DNA of 64,000 nt from Euleptes europaea (GCF_029931775.1 NC_079323.1:33312882-33376881), one strand, 5' to 3'. Shown: positions 1 through 26,900, counted from the first letter of the stretch. A program made the numbers and translations. Notes: generated by a model from the sequence alone, not told the origin.

Positions 1-1404
1 TTGAGACCAGCCATGGCGTTTATTCCCAAAACCAAATTAATTTCACAAGATTAAAGAATGTATACTGCCCTATTTCTGTCCATTATCTACCACCCTGAAA
101 GAGCAAGAGTGTCTTTGTATCAGTAGGGTGCTCAGGATTTACCTAGATGAGGCCACTTCTTCCATTGTTTCTTTCATCCTTTAGGGAAAAAAGTGTCTGG
201 GAGTGTAGCCCAGTGCTTGTCACAGCCCACCGGCGGGAAGGGGGGTGGCCAGTGTTGTGCAGCATCTTAACCAGGGTTTTTGTAGGGCTGGGTGGGGGGA
301 GTTACAGTTGAGTGCTGGGGAGCGGGCTTGGCTTCCACAGGGGAGGGAGACAATTGGTTGTGCCCAAAGTTGCCATCCTGAGCTGCAGGCCTCATGGGTG
401 TGGTTGCAGCAGTGGGTGAGGCACTTGATTTTTGAGCACAATTGGCGCCTATGGGCTACGCTGTGTTTTTTGTTGGAGTAACTTTCTGCCTCTGACGGGG
501 TATTCCCAATCTGAAAGGGCTTAGGGAGTCAACAGACACTGGCTACACTCCCTGAACTGCCCACAACCACACCTACGCCTCAGTTGCACGACAAGTGGCT
601 GCTGTGGGGGCTCTGCCAGCACCCAAGAGTGGTGCAGCGGCGCTGGGGGGGGGGGAGCTGCACCGGCATAACTGTCCCTTACGCCAGCATATCTTGGAGA
701 TACAGTGGCTTAAATGTCAGTCGGCTCCCTGAGTGCATTCGCCCCCCCTCTTAGGATTGCTTTCTAAAACTATCAAATGACTACATGTTTTGTCCTTGCA
801 TCTTAACAGTTTGACCCATTTAGAGTTCTGTTTTTGTAATCTATTCATATCATTGTTTAATAAGGCATAACACTTTCAGTAGAGAAATATTTTATAAGTT
901 AAATGTTCTTTTCTTGATGCCCCTTGATTTGCTTAAATCTCTTGCTCTGTGAAACTTGTTTAGCAAATTGTTCTGGAATTTTTTTTTGCAGCTTAGCAGA
1001 TTCCACCCATTGAGTAAACCTGAACTTAATGACGGTGTAAATTCCATTGAAGTAATTTGATTTGTTAGGTAGTGTGAGGATTTCGACATAAGAGTATTCC
1101 TATATAGTACAAAAATCTTAAAACAACAACAAAATTGTGCAGGTGTGATCTTGGTGTAGTGCAAGAGGTTTACATCTTTTTAAAACCAAGTTTGGTTTTT
1201 GCAGTTTGCTTAAATTGCATGCTGCATGGTTTTTTTTACAGTGTGTTTTAATTTCTTTCTGTGCAGGCCTTCTAGACAAATTATATTTCTGACTCGGCAT
1301 GCTGACATTAGTGGTAGGCAGTGGTTTTAGGCAGCAATACAGGGAAGAGGATTTGTGCAATATCAGTCACACGGCTTTACGCCTCTCCTTCTCTTTTCTT
1401 ACAG
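1..1404. other. DCBLD2 intron
   Basis: No exon of the upstream CUB/LCCL boundary was found. Apart from the inverted-repeat element at 199-553 I see only AT-rich unique sequence. Confidence 0.7.
199..553. mobile_element. Inverted-repeat-flanked element, unassigned
   Basis: GGGAGTGTAGCCCAGTG at 199-215 faces CACTGGCTACACTCCCT at 537-553 (one base different), bounding a GC-rich 355-bp block. Probably a non-autonomous DNA transposon; no clear target duplication. Confidence 0.55.
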
Positions 1405-15663
<14,259 letters not shown>

Positions 15664-15892
15664 AGAACTTCTAAATATTAAATCCTTTGAAGATGACTTT
15701 TTTTGTGTTTAAGCAAAATATGAGACCTGAGGCCAAAAAATATATGAGTAAATTACCCCTTTTGTGGGTCTGTACACAACTACTGCTTTCCTTTCCATAA
15801 AATGATGGGCTTTCCATTTACTACTGATAGGTACTGCATTCTTTGCTAGACTGGTGCAAGAACCTTGCAAAGATGCCTAGTTACTGAGTGTA

Positions 15893-15898
15893 AATAAA
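15893..15898 (+). terminator. Candidate proximal poly(A) signal, DCBLD2
   Basis: Canonical AATAAA 230 nt after the stop codon, in AT-rich sequence. Confidence 0.45.
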
Positions 15899-16196
15899 CA
15901 TTTCACTGCAGACACGTAAATACTTCAAGTCAGTGCTGTGCGGTGGAAGTGCCAGAAAAAAAAAGCACGGTACTGTTCTGGACATAGACAATGTCACTAG
16001 AGTCACTAAATCCTAGTGTTTTAAATTAACTAGTATCTAGCACAGACCTTTCAATAAATGCAGAATACTATTGTAAATGTTAATTGATATTGCACCTCCT
16101 GTAACATGGATGAATGGCAGCGATTTTACTAATTTTGATGGGTAAAGTTGATTCTTAAAATTATTTTCTTTAGTGAAATCAATAAGTAGCCTACAG

Positions 16197-16517
16197 CAGT
16201 GATCCCCAACACGGTGCCTGTTGGTGCCATGGGTTTGCTAGTGCCTCTTTACTTCTTTAACAAAGCATATTTTCCCCAAAGCAAAAGAGCCAATCCTGGA
16301 ACAGGAGGTGTTTTAGAAGAATCCAAGAGGCATCACCTTTCTGTCTGCAAGAAACACCAATTAAGAAAGAACTGCCATCATAAGAGGAGGCTTTGCTTCG
16401 AAGCTCCCAACAGTTCATGATTGGCCCTATCCCATGAAAGCGATTTTGTGGTGGTGTCTGCCAACTGTTCTCAAAATTTCAAAAGTGCCCACAGGCCCAA
16501 CAAGATTGGGGACCCTG
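16197..16517. mobile_element. hAT-type MITE in the DCBLD2 3' UTR
   Basis: Ends CAGTGATCCCCAAC and GATTGGGGACCCTG; flanks GCCTACAG and GTCTACAG (7 of 8). 321 bp. It would be transcribed as part of the long 3' UTR. Confidence 0.88.
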
Positions 16518-18947
16518 GTCTACAGTTATGAGAAAGTCTGAATTTCTCAAGAGTCAGTATTCGCTCCGCACTGATCTTCACAGCGGACATGAGTGAGTGC
16601 TAATTTGTTGCCTCTTGAGTTGCTCAATCTTGGCTCAAAAAATCTTGAGTGGCATTTAATAATTCTTACCTCCACTGACCTACATAATGGATCAAGTAAA
16701 ATCTTTGAGCCTCAAGTAATTGACAATACCTCCTTTGATATGTGGTGGTAGTTTCAGGAACTTCAAAGCTAAAAATGTTACGTGTATGTGGGGGGAATGC
16801 TCCTTATGGCTCCTTGGAGAGTATAAAAATTAAATATATTTAAAATAAATGAATACATTTTTTAAGGAGATAGAAATGTGTTAAGCTCTGCAAAGTCTAA
16901 GCACATGGATACAGTTGTGCATGCATTTGGAGGTGTAAATCCATTGCTGTGCTGTTTGCTTTCCGGGCATATTTTTGGATACTGATATGCCTTAAGGAGA
17001 GCATGCATACATTTGGATATCCTAGAGCCTTTAAAATGTGAAGCTTGCTGGCCACTGGAATAAAACACAATATTACCTTTAATTGTATTGTATTTGATAT
17101 ATTATCAAGATGCATCCACATTAGTTTTTCAGCCCACTAAATTGTACAGGTTTCCAATAGTCAGTGGTTCTTTTTATAGTTCAGAAAAAAAATTCTTACC
17201 TTCCAAATCCCAGTGACATTGTTTTCCCCCCCAAAGATTTATATACTTGAACCAGTTAGTAACTTTACGCATGATGAAAGTTAAAGGAATAGCTGTATAC
17301 GACAATACATGCCAAACCCCCTTTTTGCCATGTTTAAATATGTGTCAACAGAAAAGCACAGCCTCATCTTAAGGGGACGTAAAAAGAATGCTTTGTTTTT
17401 ATTGTAGTGTAACGACATTGTATGTAGTGAGGATGTTGAATAGATAAATGTGATATTTCTCTATAAGCAATAGCCCAGTTTTATGGACTTTGCATGTTGT
17501 ATGAACGTATAAATTCCAAGGATCGTTGTGTATTTTTCTTGTGGTCTGTATTGTCAAATGCACAATATATTTCATTGCAGCTGACTGGTAAGGGTAATCA
17601 TGACAATCACAGCTGTTAAAAGTTTTAGTACTCCTTAGCCCAGTTTCAATATCATAGGCTTGCTCTTGTGCCTTCTTCCACTAATATTTTTTTAATTTAT
17701 AAAAGCGATACATAACTTATTTTTATCCTGTAACTACGGTACACCAGAGCTAAATAGCTGGCCTAAGAAAACATTCAGAATATGTGTATATGTAGACTCT
17801 ACGGTCTGTTCAATAAGTTCATGCTTTGATTCACAGATAAGATCTAGTATCTTGGGACTATATTAAGCCCATATCTGCCATGTTGTTACAGTCCCACTCT
17901 TAGAATCTGTCCCTTTGAGGGTATATGTTAATATTATTCCTAGGGGTCATGACAGCGTGTAACTTGGGAAAGTGGGGGGTTTCTGTGGTTGAAAGATTAA
18001 TTTTTGGAAGAAAAAGAGGGCAACTCTTAAGGCCACGTAAACGTACCGATCCTGTCATACCTTTGTTCTCTGTTCTTTCTGCTTTTAGGGAAGCTAAATT
18101 CTTCAGAACCCTAAAACATGCCATTGGAAAAAAATGGGGCAGACCCAGTTAGTTGAAAACATCTGTCATTCTGATCACAAGAGCTGATTTTCCTTAACAG
18201 CAAATGTTCGTGCACATATGCCCATACACCTTAATTCTATTGGCTTGATTATTAGCGAAGTTTTAACAAGTCTGAATTGACTTGCCATATGAAATGGCCG
18301 TTTTATTACACCGTTATGTTTGATAGTTCCTTGCAGTCCTTCTCTTTAGAAGTGTATGTCCTCTCAGATTCAAAACATGAAAAACCAAAGGTTCACTTGA
18401 ACATTTCACAAGGTAGGGCAACTTTGTGGGGTTTGGTATGTACATTAATTACAACCAACCACATATTTTTGGTGTGCTGGGTGCACAAACAAATTTATCC
18501 TTCGATGGTATGTTGTAGTAAGAACCTGTCAGCACACTACAACAGTAAAAAAGGGACTGTGTGAGGAACTGAATGTATCAAAATGAAAACGCGTCAGCGA
18601 GATGAAAACTGAGCTTTCTTGATTTGCTGCCCTGTATTTTAGGCACTAACTTATTGATTCCTGAATGTAAGACACACAGCACAGACAACTGTCACAGTAA
18701 GTGCTTGGTTGTTTTCTTTTCTTTTAGGCCCAGCATTGATGTGGTATCTCGTAGGTTGTCTCAAGGGTACGCAGAGGGGTCTGTGTTTTAGCACAGAGTG
18801 ATGGGTGCAAATAATGTTGAGTGGTTATTTTCCTAGAATGTACTTTCTTACCTCAGCATGTTATGTAGTCACTCTGTGTTTGTATATGTTGCTAGAATTT
18901 AGACTATATGAATAGTGATTTTTTTTAATGTATCTAAAAACCTTTTA

Positions 18948-18953
18948 AATAAA
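18948..18953 (+). terminator. Candidate distal poly(A) signal, DCBLD2
   Basis: Canonical AATAAA about 3.3 kb after the stop; the resulting UTR would be in the range expected for this gene. Confidence 0.4.
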
Positions 18954-19379
18954 ATGCACAATGTGGAAATCATGGTTATTTTGTACAAACATTGTCCTTG
19001 TATATTGTAAATCAGGAAAAAAATCTGATTCAGTTTTTGATATTCTTGGATATCCCAGCCATCTGGCAATGAATTACGTCAACCTATTGAAGAATACCTC
19101 CTTTTTAGCAGACAGTTTTGATTTGGTGTCAGGAAAATACTTTGTGAATATTAGAACCTCAGTAGAAATGGAGGTTGTTGTTATAACACTTAGAACTTAA
19201 TCCTGTTCTTCTTTGTAGTACAGAGGCTCATGTTGCTTTCAGCCATAGCTCCTGGCAGCCGTCCTTGCTATACCATTTTGCTAGTGCACAGCTATGCTGC
19301 TGCTGCTGTTATGAGTACAGGCTTTATGTAACTGCTTAAACATAATGCTCTCGTGTATAGTGAGGCATGGCTGGATTGA

Positions 19380-20285
19380 TCATAAGAGCCCTGCTGGATC
19401 AGACTAGTGGTCCATCTAGTCCAGCATCCTGTCTCACATAGTGGCCAACCAGTTACTCTAGAGGGCCAGCAAGAGGACATAGAAGGCGAGGCCTTCCCCT
19501 GATGTTATCTCCTAGCACTGCTGTTCAGAGGTTTCCTGCCTCTGAAGATGGATGTTTTGTTTAGTCATCATGGCTTGTAGCCACTAATAGGCCTGTCCTT
19601 CATGAATGTGTTAAAGTTGTCTGTCTGTGGTCATTACTACAACCTCTAGCAGTGAAGTCCATGTATTAGTCACTTCATTAAGTATCTCCTTTTGTCTGTC
19701 CTGAATCTAGTGCCCATCGACTTCATTGGATGCCCTTGAGTTCTAGTATTTTGAGAGAGGGAGGAAAAGTTCTCTCTGTCCACTCTCTCTACTCTATGCA
19801 TGTCTCTTTTGCAAACAGAAAAGTCCCAGACTCTTCAGGCTTTCCCCATAGGAAAAGTGCTCCAACACTTTAATCATCTTGGCTCACCTCTCCTATACTT
19901 TGTCCAGCTCTGCAATGTCCTTTTTGACATATGGGTGACCGAAACAGCTGTTTTCCAAATTGAGGTCACACCATAAATCTATATAGGGACATTATAATAT
20001 TGGCAGTTTTATTTTCAATCCCTTTCCTAATAATCACCAGCATACAGTTTCCCGTTTTCTGCGGCGCACTGGATCGATGCTTTCATTGAGCTATCCACTA
20101 AAACCCTAAGGTCTCTTTCAGTCTCAGCAAATTCAAACTCCATTTATATACTTGAAGTTGGGATTTTTGTTCCAGTGTGCATTGCCTTATACTTATATTG
20201 CGCTTCATTTGCCACACTGTAGCCCACTCACCCAATTTGTAGAGATCTTCCTGGAGATCCTCATAGTCAGCCTTGGTTTTCACCG
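19380..20285 (-). mobile_element. CR1-clade LINE, ORF2 end and 3' region
   Basis: On the - strand the 20098-20283 part encodes DLQEDLYKLGEWATVWQMKR, the spacing typical of CR1/L3 ORF2 after the RT domain. The 3' end near 19385 reads CTGATCCAGCAGGGC. Old, with several frame breaks. Intergenic, between DCBLD2 and TMEM30C. Confidence 0.82.
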
Positions 20286-20289
20286 GTCA

Positions 20290-23200
20290 TTATGGATGAA
20301 CTATTGAGGTAAGAATTGTGTGGAGTGAAACATTGTGATGTGTACACCGTGATAAGTGAGCTGCTCTATGACAGCCTAAATGATATCCTCCCTCCCTACA
20401 ACTTGGATTTATGTTCCTGTATAAATTTATTTTGCTTTTAATCATGAAATAGGCTCGGGTGTTACATAAGGAACAGAAGACCTCTTCCAGGATTGCTGCA
20501 AATATATATTGTATTTTGCTTGTGATGGTGAAGCCTTTGGCCTGATTGGTTGAGCTTCTGTGTAACATTCATGAACATTCCAAACATATATTATGTGTTT
20601 CACTAGCATTAAAATCCCATGCAGACCATAAGAGACAGCTGAAGACCAAGAAAAGGTCCCAGCAGGGAGTGTAGAGGTAAGATACTCTGAAGACTACAGA
20701 GGACAAAACTGCCCTCTTCCATTAGTTCAGCTCTGCTGACCAGAAGAGGACAGGAAGGGTAATTTCCCACCCTTCCCCCTCAACACTGCCGCCTTCCCTG
20801 TTAGTTCCCTAAGGTTCCAGGATGCAACTTTTCTGAAGACGAAAGGGACACAGTTGGGGGAGAACAGTGACGAGATCTGTGATTATGCGTGCCTTCTGCT
20901 GAGAGATCGCTGGACGCAGCCCAGTAAGAGTCACAGGCATAGTTTCTCAGGAGCAGGAAGTGACCGGAACTTTCTGGTCGAATTCCAATTTCATGTGCCG
21001 ATTGCAGTTGGCAATGTGTTCTGCTGAACTGTGTATTGCTGCTACGTGCTGTGTATTTAAACTCACGGAGGACAGTGCTATGGAAGGTGGTGTATCCTTT
21101 CTGAAAGCTACTTTTGCTATGAAAAATACTAATGAAGACAGACACATTAATGAACAGATTCATGTATAACGCTGCTTATACTGACAGCATCTTCCTTTGT
21201 AAACTGTTTTTGCTACGTGCTGTTTTCCCTGGGAAGCCTGCATGAACAGCATCACTACCACAGATGGTATGTAAAAGACCTGGAGTTCATATTTCTGTTA
21301 CTTGAGAACTCCCATGAACTTTTAACCTAGTTGTGAACATCCACCACTACACCAAATGTAACAGCCGTCTCCTTAGAGAAATAAAGTCGCTGTTCAGACA
21401 TGTTCACACTTTTCTGAGGCTGTTCAAACTGCAGGTAGGAGCATGTATAGCTGAATGCTCCTCCATACAAAAAGAACCTTGTACCTAGAAAACTAGCATG
21501 TCAGCAAAGAGGCTTAGCTAGAACCCTCTTCCTGCACATCTAGTTTTCTATATGGAGGGAGTTTTTTTTTTCTTTTGCAATGAACACATAACTGTGAGCC
21601 CCCATGGGCTGTCTGAAGTAGTAGAGCCCAGAGACGTACCTACATTCCTCAGTGTGAATTAAGCCCAACTGTTCCAAAGCAAGGGACAGATTAAAAATTG
21701 GGAGAATGTAGTCTAGTATGGGTTTTTATGCATATATTATTGATTTTTCAAAATAGGTTTAATGTGGTTTAGTTTGAAAGCTATAAAATCTAACACAATG
21801 CTGAAGTCTTGTTTTCCTGGATGGCTGGGAGAACATACCAGGCAAATTTCCATCTTGAGGCTGTTGAAGATTGTTTTTTCAAAGGTGGGACAGTTGTATA
21901 AAGACCACACTGCATGATGAATTTGCAGACATAGTCTTTTAGTGGCATTTATTTTTTTTAGGCAAGACTGTGTTTTGGAAAGCTGCCTAAACACACTTGG
22001 TACTGGATGCAAAATTTATCATCCTACAAATCTGTTTCAGTTCTTTGGGTGTATATTAGCTCTGACTACTACAAAAAGCCTTGGCTCTCCAGACTATGTT
22101 CATTAATTTCACAAGCCGAAGGTGGGGCTGAATAAAATTCCCACTAGGCAGCATTCGACCTTGCTGTTCCCCATGACATGCAAAAGAAGGGTAAGTTTAT
22201 GCAGAATTAGTATTTATTAAGATCTGCATAATTTATGAAAGACAGTTTCCAGCATGTATATCCAACCTTATTTACAAGATTTTGCTGAATAAAAATGTTA
22301 TTGGGCCCTTAAAATTTTTACAAACACTAATAACAATATTTATAGCATCCAGGAAGCTTTACAACATATTCTGTCAATGCAGCTACCTTCTAAACTTTTA
22401 TTTTCACTCCTGTTTCACAGACTGGCAACTGAGAATGATAAATGGATTTTATGCTGAAATACGTTTTGACACTGAGAGTGTGTCAAAATGTATTCACACT
22501 GAGTGGGTCAAAACGTATTCACACTGAGAATGATAAATGGATTTAGCAATTCTGCAGCTCAGAACATGAGCATCAAACCAGTCAGGGGCACACACCCTCT
22601 GTAGGACCACATTACTCATAATAGAAAATATGTTTAGTTATTAGGCTATTAGCCTAATAAGTTATTAGGCTATTAGCTACATTGACCTCACCTAATAAGC
22701 CAATACAAGGTAACTTCAGCTGCTTCCTCGAAGCAGTCAGAAAACAAATTTGGTCCAGTTAAACTACACTCAAGTATTTTCAGGCTTTAGTCCAAAACCC
22801 CGGTGGGGGGTATTGTTTTAATATGAAATCATCTCAGATGCAAATATTGTAAGATTAGCTACAGTAAGCAAACTGGCCCTGCTTAAATACAGTACAGTAG
22901 AATACAATACAACATGGTAGAATCTCAAAGACTAACAAAACGTATTTCAGCATGAGTTTTAGTGAGTCAGAGCTCATTTCCTCAGATACAGACAGACAGA
23001 CTTGGTTAAATACTTATATACCCGATAAGCATTTAACCAAGTCTATGGACATACACCTCCATGCAACTGAGGAAATGAGCTTTGATTCACGTAAGCTTGT
23101 GCTGAAGTAAGTGCCTTTTGTTACACACCTATCCCTCTGGTCCTACTTAAGTGTTGTTTTAAGTGATACACGTTCAATATTATATGACCCTGAGCAATTG

Positions 23201-23910
23201 CCCACTTTTATGCAAGGTGGCCTGTGCCCCAGAAGGGGTCTACCGCCAGGCCCAGAGCCCCCTGGCCCTGATGTTTCTCTTGTTTGCTTTTGTTGCCTGC
23301 TTGGCTGTCTTCTACCTAGAGCAACTACCACCGTTCCCCATCATCCTCTGGCCGTTAGTGAGCCTGGAGAGCATGAGTGCGGCTGAGTGGGGAGGGACAA
23401 GGAGGCAGGTTCACTGGAGGTTGCCCCCCCAGACCTGGAGTCAGCACTACAGAGGTGGAGTAGCACCTCTGCCTGTGACTGGGCAGAAGAAAACATTGGA
23501 AGTTCTTCTGCACGAACATAGAATAAGTAACTGTACCGCCGAATAAAACTGGGTGGAGATAGCATAAGCTCCATTTATTCATGCACACCTTTGACTAAAA
23601 AGGATGCATATGAACCATTAGACCAAATAAGAAATAAAATCCTTGGGTAGTCTAGGGGAAGACATCTCTGGAAGCTGCTATGACAACTGGTTGAAGATTA
23701 TGAAAGAGAAGGCACTAGGGGGAGACTTTGTTATATTACTGTAGGACCAATACGTACTCTCACTCATACTAATGGAACTGTAAGACAAGCACTGTAGGCC
23801 TAGTCAATCTGTGTTTACTAGCTAGAGTCCCTTAGTAAGATGCCCTGCTTTGAGGCTTTCTTCTGGTCCAGCAAATAAAAGCTGGATATTTAAGCCTGTA
23901 TTTGTGTGGT
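20290..23910. other. Intergenic sequence
   Basis: Between the CR1 LINE and TMEM30C. I see a short repeated TATTAGGCTATTAG motif (22630-22680), a local duplication of GTATTCACACTGAG (22489-22530), and no gene. Confidence 0.6.
23163..23546 (+). other. Open frame of 127 codons, unrecognised
   Basis: Contains a hydrophobic stretch (LALMFLLFAFVACLAVFYLE) in a GC-rich patch downstream of the TMEM30C remnant. No family is recognised, no splice context is visible, and both strands are open, so it is probably chance or an unknown repeat. Confidence 0.2.
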
Positions 23911-23913
23911 CTC

Positions 23914-24153
23914 TCACGCTCCAGACATCCTTGATTTTTTCGTTGATTCTGGGGTTGTCTTTTTTCTGAATTTCAAGTAAACTGCTGTAATGACACAACC
24001 TGCCAATAGGGTTACTGCACCGGTTATGTGGTAAGCTATTCCCGGCACTTTACACACACACACGCATTCCCAGAAAAAGGTTTCTTCCTCCACTCCATGT
24101 CACTGTTGAGAGGACAACTTGCTTTCTCCCATCAAAACTGGTAACTGGGAAAT
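23914..24153 (-). pseudogene. TMEM30C: TMEM30C last exon, interrupted by 28 bp
   Basis: Acceptor TTATCAG on the - strand, then [29 protein letters not shown] and, after a TG-rich insertion, GIAYHITGAVTLLAGCVITA, VYLKFRKK and a TGA stop at 23914-23916. The insertion duplicates the GGGAAT motif at its ends and shifts the frame, giving an early stop if translated as it stands. The span after it remains open and hydrophobic. Confidence 0.82.
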
Positions 24154-24920
24154 CTGATAACATAAGGTTTGTTATTAGCTGGGAGCGACTTGTAAAATAT
24201 ATGTTTTGTGAATGGTAAGATGTGCCTTTTGTTCCATTAAAAACACACTCTTGTTTAGTATTAAAATTCTTCATCTAGTTCTGTTTTACCCATTTTCTTC
24301 CATGAAGCCACATCAGAAGTTAACTTGTACATTTTATATCATTTTAATTTGCAAAATGGGTGTGTTTCTGCATGAAGTTGTAATAAAAGAACTTTGCAAC
24401 TCAATTAAGCTAACAGTGGTCATTCTGAAGCCCTAATGAAAGGAATAATGTCAAACTGGGTGTTATCAAAGCACCAATCCAGCAACAGATAGTACTTTTC
24501 ATACCTTTTAAATCCTGTTTGACGTATTACCTTTTCTGCACTTGGATCTCCCTTCTGATTCAATATATTGATACTGGTGTTGAACATCAATTGGGCTAAG
24601 CTGGCATACGTGTTTTGTGAAGCTTTCGTCCCATCTGGCTTATTTCTTCCCAGCTAAATGGTGGAAGCCTGACCTTACTGTAATGTTCCTCCAGCCAAAA
24701 GCCAAGCAAGAGCTCTCAGAAGCTGGCGGTCATTCAGGCATTAGCCTGTCCGGGAGAATTCTAGTGACAATTCCTTGATCCCCTTCTCTATGGACTGCAG
24801 GAAATTCACTTGCTCCTGCAAAGCTAGGCTGTGACACGTGTTCTATATTACAGCTTGGGTAGCAAGAGCCTGAACTCCCCCCCCCACCCAACATTAAGCA
24901 AACTTGCTGAGAAAGGATAC

Positions 24921-25130
24921 TATAAGATATGTGTAGGCCATAATTTCCTGCAGGGAGCCCATCTGCAAACTCGTTGGTGCTGCTGAGGCGGCGGTAAAGG
25001 TTTTTGAACGTAGGGAAGGCTGCTACTCTCATCCAGATAATAAAGTTGTCATTTGTATAGCCATTGTTTTCTTCATCCTCCATATCTAGTAAATAGGCTG
25101 GTTTCTGCCAGTAGAGGGGTTTTGCTGTCC
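24921..25130 (-). pseudogene. TMEM30C: TMEM30C exon with conserved CDC50 core
   Basis: Intact 210-nt exon: CCCTAG acceptor, GTATCC donor. It encodes KPLYWQKPAYLLD, NNGYTNDNFIIWMRVAAFPT and the LPAGNY motif, the family's most conserved ectodomain block. There are no lesions in this exon. Confidence 0.9.
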
Positions 25131-25250
25131 CTAGGGAGAAAGGCAGAGGCATGGGGGTGAGTTCCAGTACTTTTCGCCTTCTTTCAGCTGAATCCTAAAG
25201 ATGATTGTGCAGACATGAATGGGGAACAAAAGGCAAACAGTGGGGATTTT

Positions 25251-25352
25251 AACCACCCCGCAAACAAAGTCTGCCTAGAAAACGTTGGGATGTGACGTCA
25301 CCTCATGGGTCAGGAATGACCCAGTGCTTGCACAGGGGACCTTTACCTTTAT
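25251..25352 (+). mobile_element. Sauria-type SINE, 3' fragment
   Basis: ACCCCGCAAACAAAGTCTGC to the TTACCTTTA tail only; 5' truncated. Confidence 0.88.
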
Positions 25353-25467
25353 AAAGGCCCTAGTCCAAGGTGGTTATCTAGCTGTGTACTCAATTCTCAG
25401 CTTTGGAACCTCGTTCCATAATGTCATCACAGATCATACCATTATATATGTCCTGCCATGCTCTAGA

Positions 25468-25531
25468 ACAGGGATGGGGAATGTCAGGCCCGGGGGCCGT
25501 TTAAGGCCCTCGAAACCATTTGGTCTCAGTG
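25468..25531 (+). mobile_element. hAT-type end fragment (CAGGGATGGGGAA family)
   Basis: 5' terminal piece with GGCCCGGGGGCCGT; its partner 3' end type (GTTATAAATAT...CCCCACCCCTG) occurs at 28485-28546 and 39903-39993. Confidence 0.6.
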
Positions 25532-25590
25532 TCAGTATGCATTGACTTCTCAGCGTCAGTATGCATATCCTGGGCCTGAGAAACACAATT

Positions 25591-26452
25591 ATGGTTGCCA
25601 GGTCCCTCTTAATTATTGGCGGGAGATTTTGGGGGGTGGAGTCTGAGGAGGGCGGGGTTTGGGGAGGGGAGGGACTTCAATCCCATAGAGTCCAATGGCC
25701 AAAGCGGCCATTTTCTCCAGGGGAACTGATCTCTATCAGCTGGAGATCAGTTGTAATAGCAGGAGATCATCTGCTATTACCTGGAGGTTTGCAGCAATAG
25801 ACACTTCTGTGTATACAATAGTTACAACCAAATAGACACAGAAACAGCTCTTATACAATTGTAATAAATTCTATATTATACCACAACAAATCTAATCATT
25901 ATACACGCTTACAGAAATACAAAAATACAAATTACACACTACAAAATACGATTATTCAATATCCAATATGGTATACTACCAACACATGCAATATTCCTAT
26001 ATTCAAAAAGTATTTTTTCTTCAAGTACCACAGTTATGTATCTGTATAATTCTTTTTTTATAATTTTTCTTTTCTTTCACAGGTGTCTGGTAGAAAAGGA
26101 ATACGGCCGTTTCAGTTCTTTCCTCAGTTCCTTCTCAAACCCTTAAACTGCAAGTTGGTATGTCCCCTCCAATATTTTCACATAGCTCCCATGGGTAGCA
26201 TTAATTTCATATTATCTGCCAGCAAGTGGCTAGTATACTTCCATATACTCCTAGGTTCCCTAGGTAGTATTGGTAGTATACCATATTGGATATTGAATAA
26301 TTGTATTCTGTAGTGTGTAATTTGTATTTTTGTATTATATAAGCTTATATAATGATTAGATTTGTTGTGGTATAATATAGAATTTATTACATTTGTGTAA
26401 GAGCTGTTTCTGTGTCTATTTGGTTGTAATTACCTGCAGGTTGGCAACCCTA
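25591..26452. mobile_element. GGGTTGCC-family MITE split by another insertion
   Basis: Left part 25591-25793 and right end to 26452 (TTGGCAACCCTA) belong to the window's commonest MITE, with ends GGTTGCCA/TGGCAACC. A 635-bp inverted-repeat element separates them. Confidence 0.88.
25794..26428. mobile_element. Element with 159-bp inverted arms nested in a MITE
   Basis: Arms 25822-25980 and 26271-26429 are reverse complements with few differences, around a spacer of about 290 bp. The MITE words ATTACCTGGAGGTTTGCA and ATTACCTGCAGGTTGGCA lie on either side, an 18-bp target duplication (16 of 18). The spacer contains ACGGCCGTTTC, recalling Penelope-like elements, which can have inverted terminal repeats. 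Family not settled. Confidence 0.8.
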
Positions 26453-26747
26453 CTTACAATGAAAACAACGAAGACAGTCAATGACTAATTATACAAGTAT
26501 TTTTTGCATAATGGGTGGGGCAAGGTCCAGCTTTGGTCATTTCCACCTTCAAGACCACCGTTCCTTCTTGCTAGTATTCAAGGATTTCCATTTCACCCTG
26601 ATGGCAGGTAGGATTTGGGATTGGCTTGCATCACTACTCTGAGATGAGCTCAAGCTGTATTGTCAAGAAACAGCTCCGTTGGTGATATGCAGCCAGCTGC
26701 CTTGCTGGGAGGAAAAACCTAAGGGAAGCCAACAGGATAATTCTTAC

Positions 26748-26900
26748 CAGCGAATGTGGACGATAAATTGTGTGATGTTGGATTACAGAATTTCACGTGT
26801 TTGTTGGTCCACCACGTGGTTCCCTTGTTTCAGCAATGGGACTTGCAGAGCAGTTGCAAAATTAGGATAGTAAAAAAGGCCTATTGTATCTGGGTGGAGA
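26748..26900 (-). pseudogene. TMEM30C: TMEM30C exon with TTWWTNKHVKF
   Basis: GTAAG donor at the low end; encodes TTWWTNKHVKFCNPTSHNLS STFAG and, in a frame one base off, FATALQVPLLKQG. The upper border is uncertain because the sequence beyond it is poorly conserved. Confidence 0.72.

Larger units (their letters stand above)
15664..18970 (+). other. DCBLD2: Probable DCBLD2 3' UTR
   Basis: No other coding region is seen here. AATAAA signals occur at 15893-15898 and 18948-18953, which would give a short and a long UTR. A hAT-type insertion sits at 16197-16517 inside it. Extent inferred from the signals only. Confidence 0.55.

Noticed and set aside
20801-21163. 120-codon - strand frame
   Set aside because: Overlaps other short open frames on both strands; no recognisable protein.
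24036-24064. A tiny intron in the TMEM30C last exon instead of an insertion
   Set aside because: It would be under 30 bp, below the workable size of a vertebrate intron, and the family has no intron there as far as I recall.
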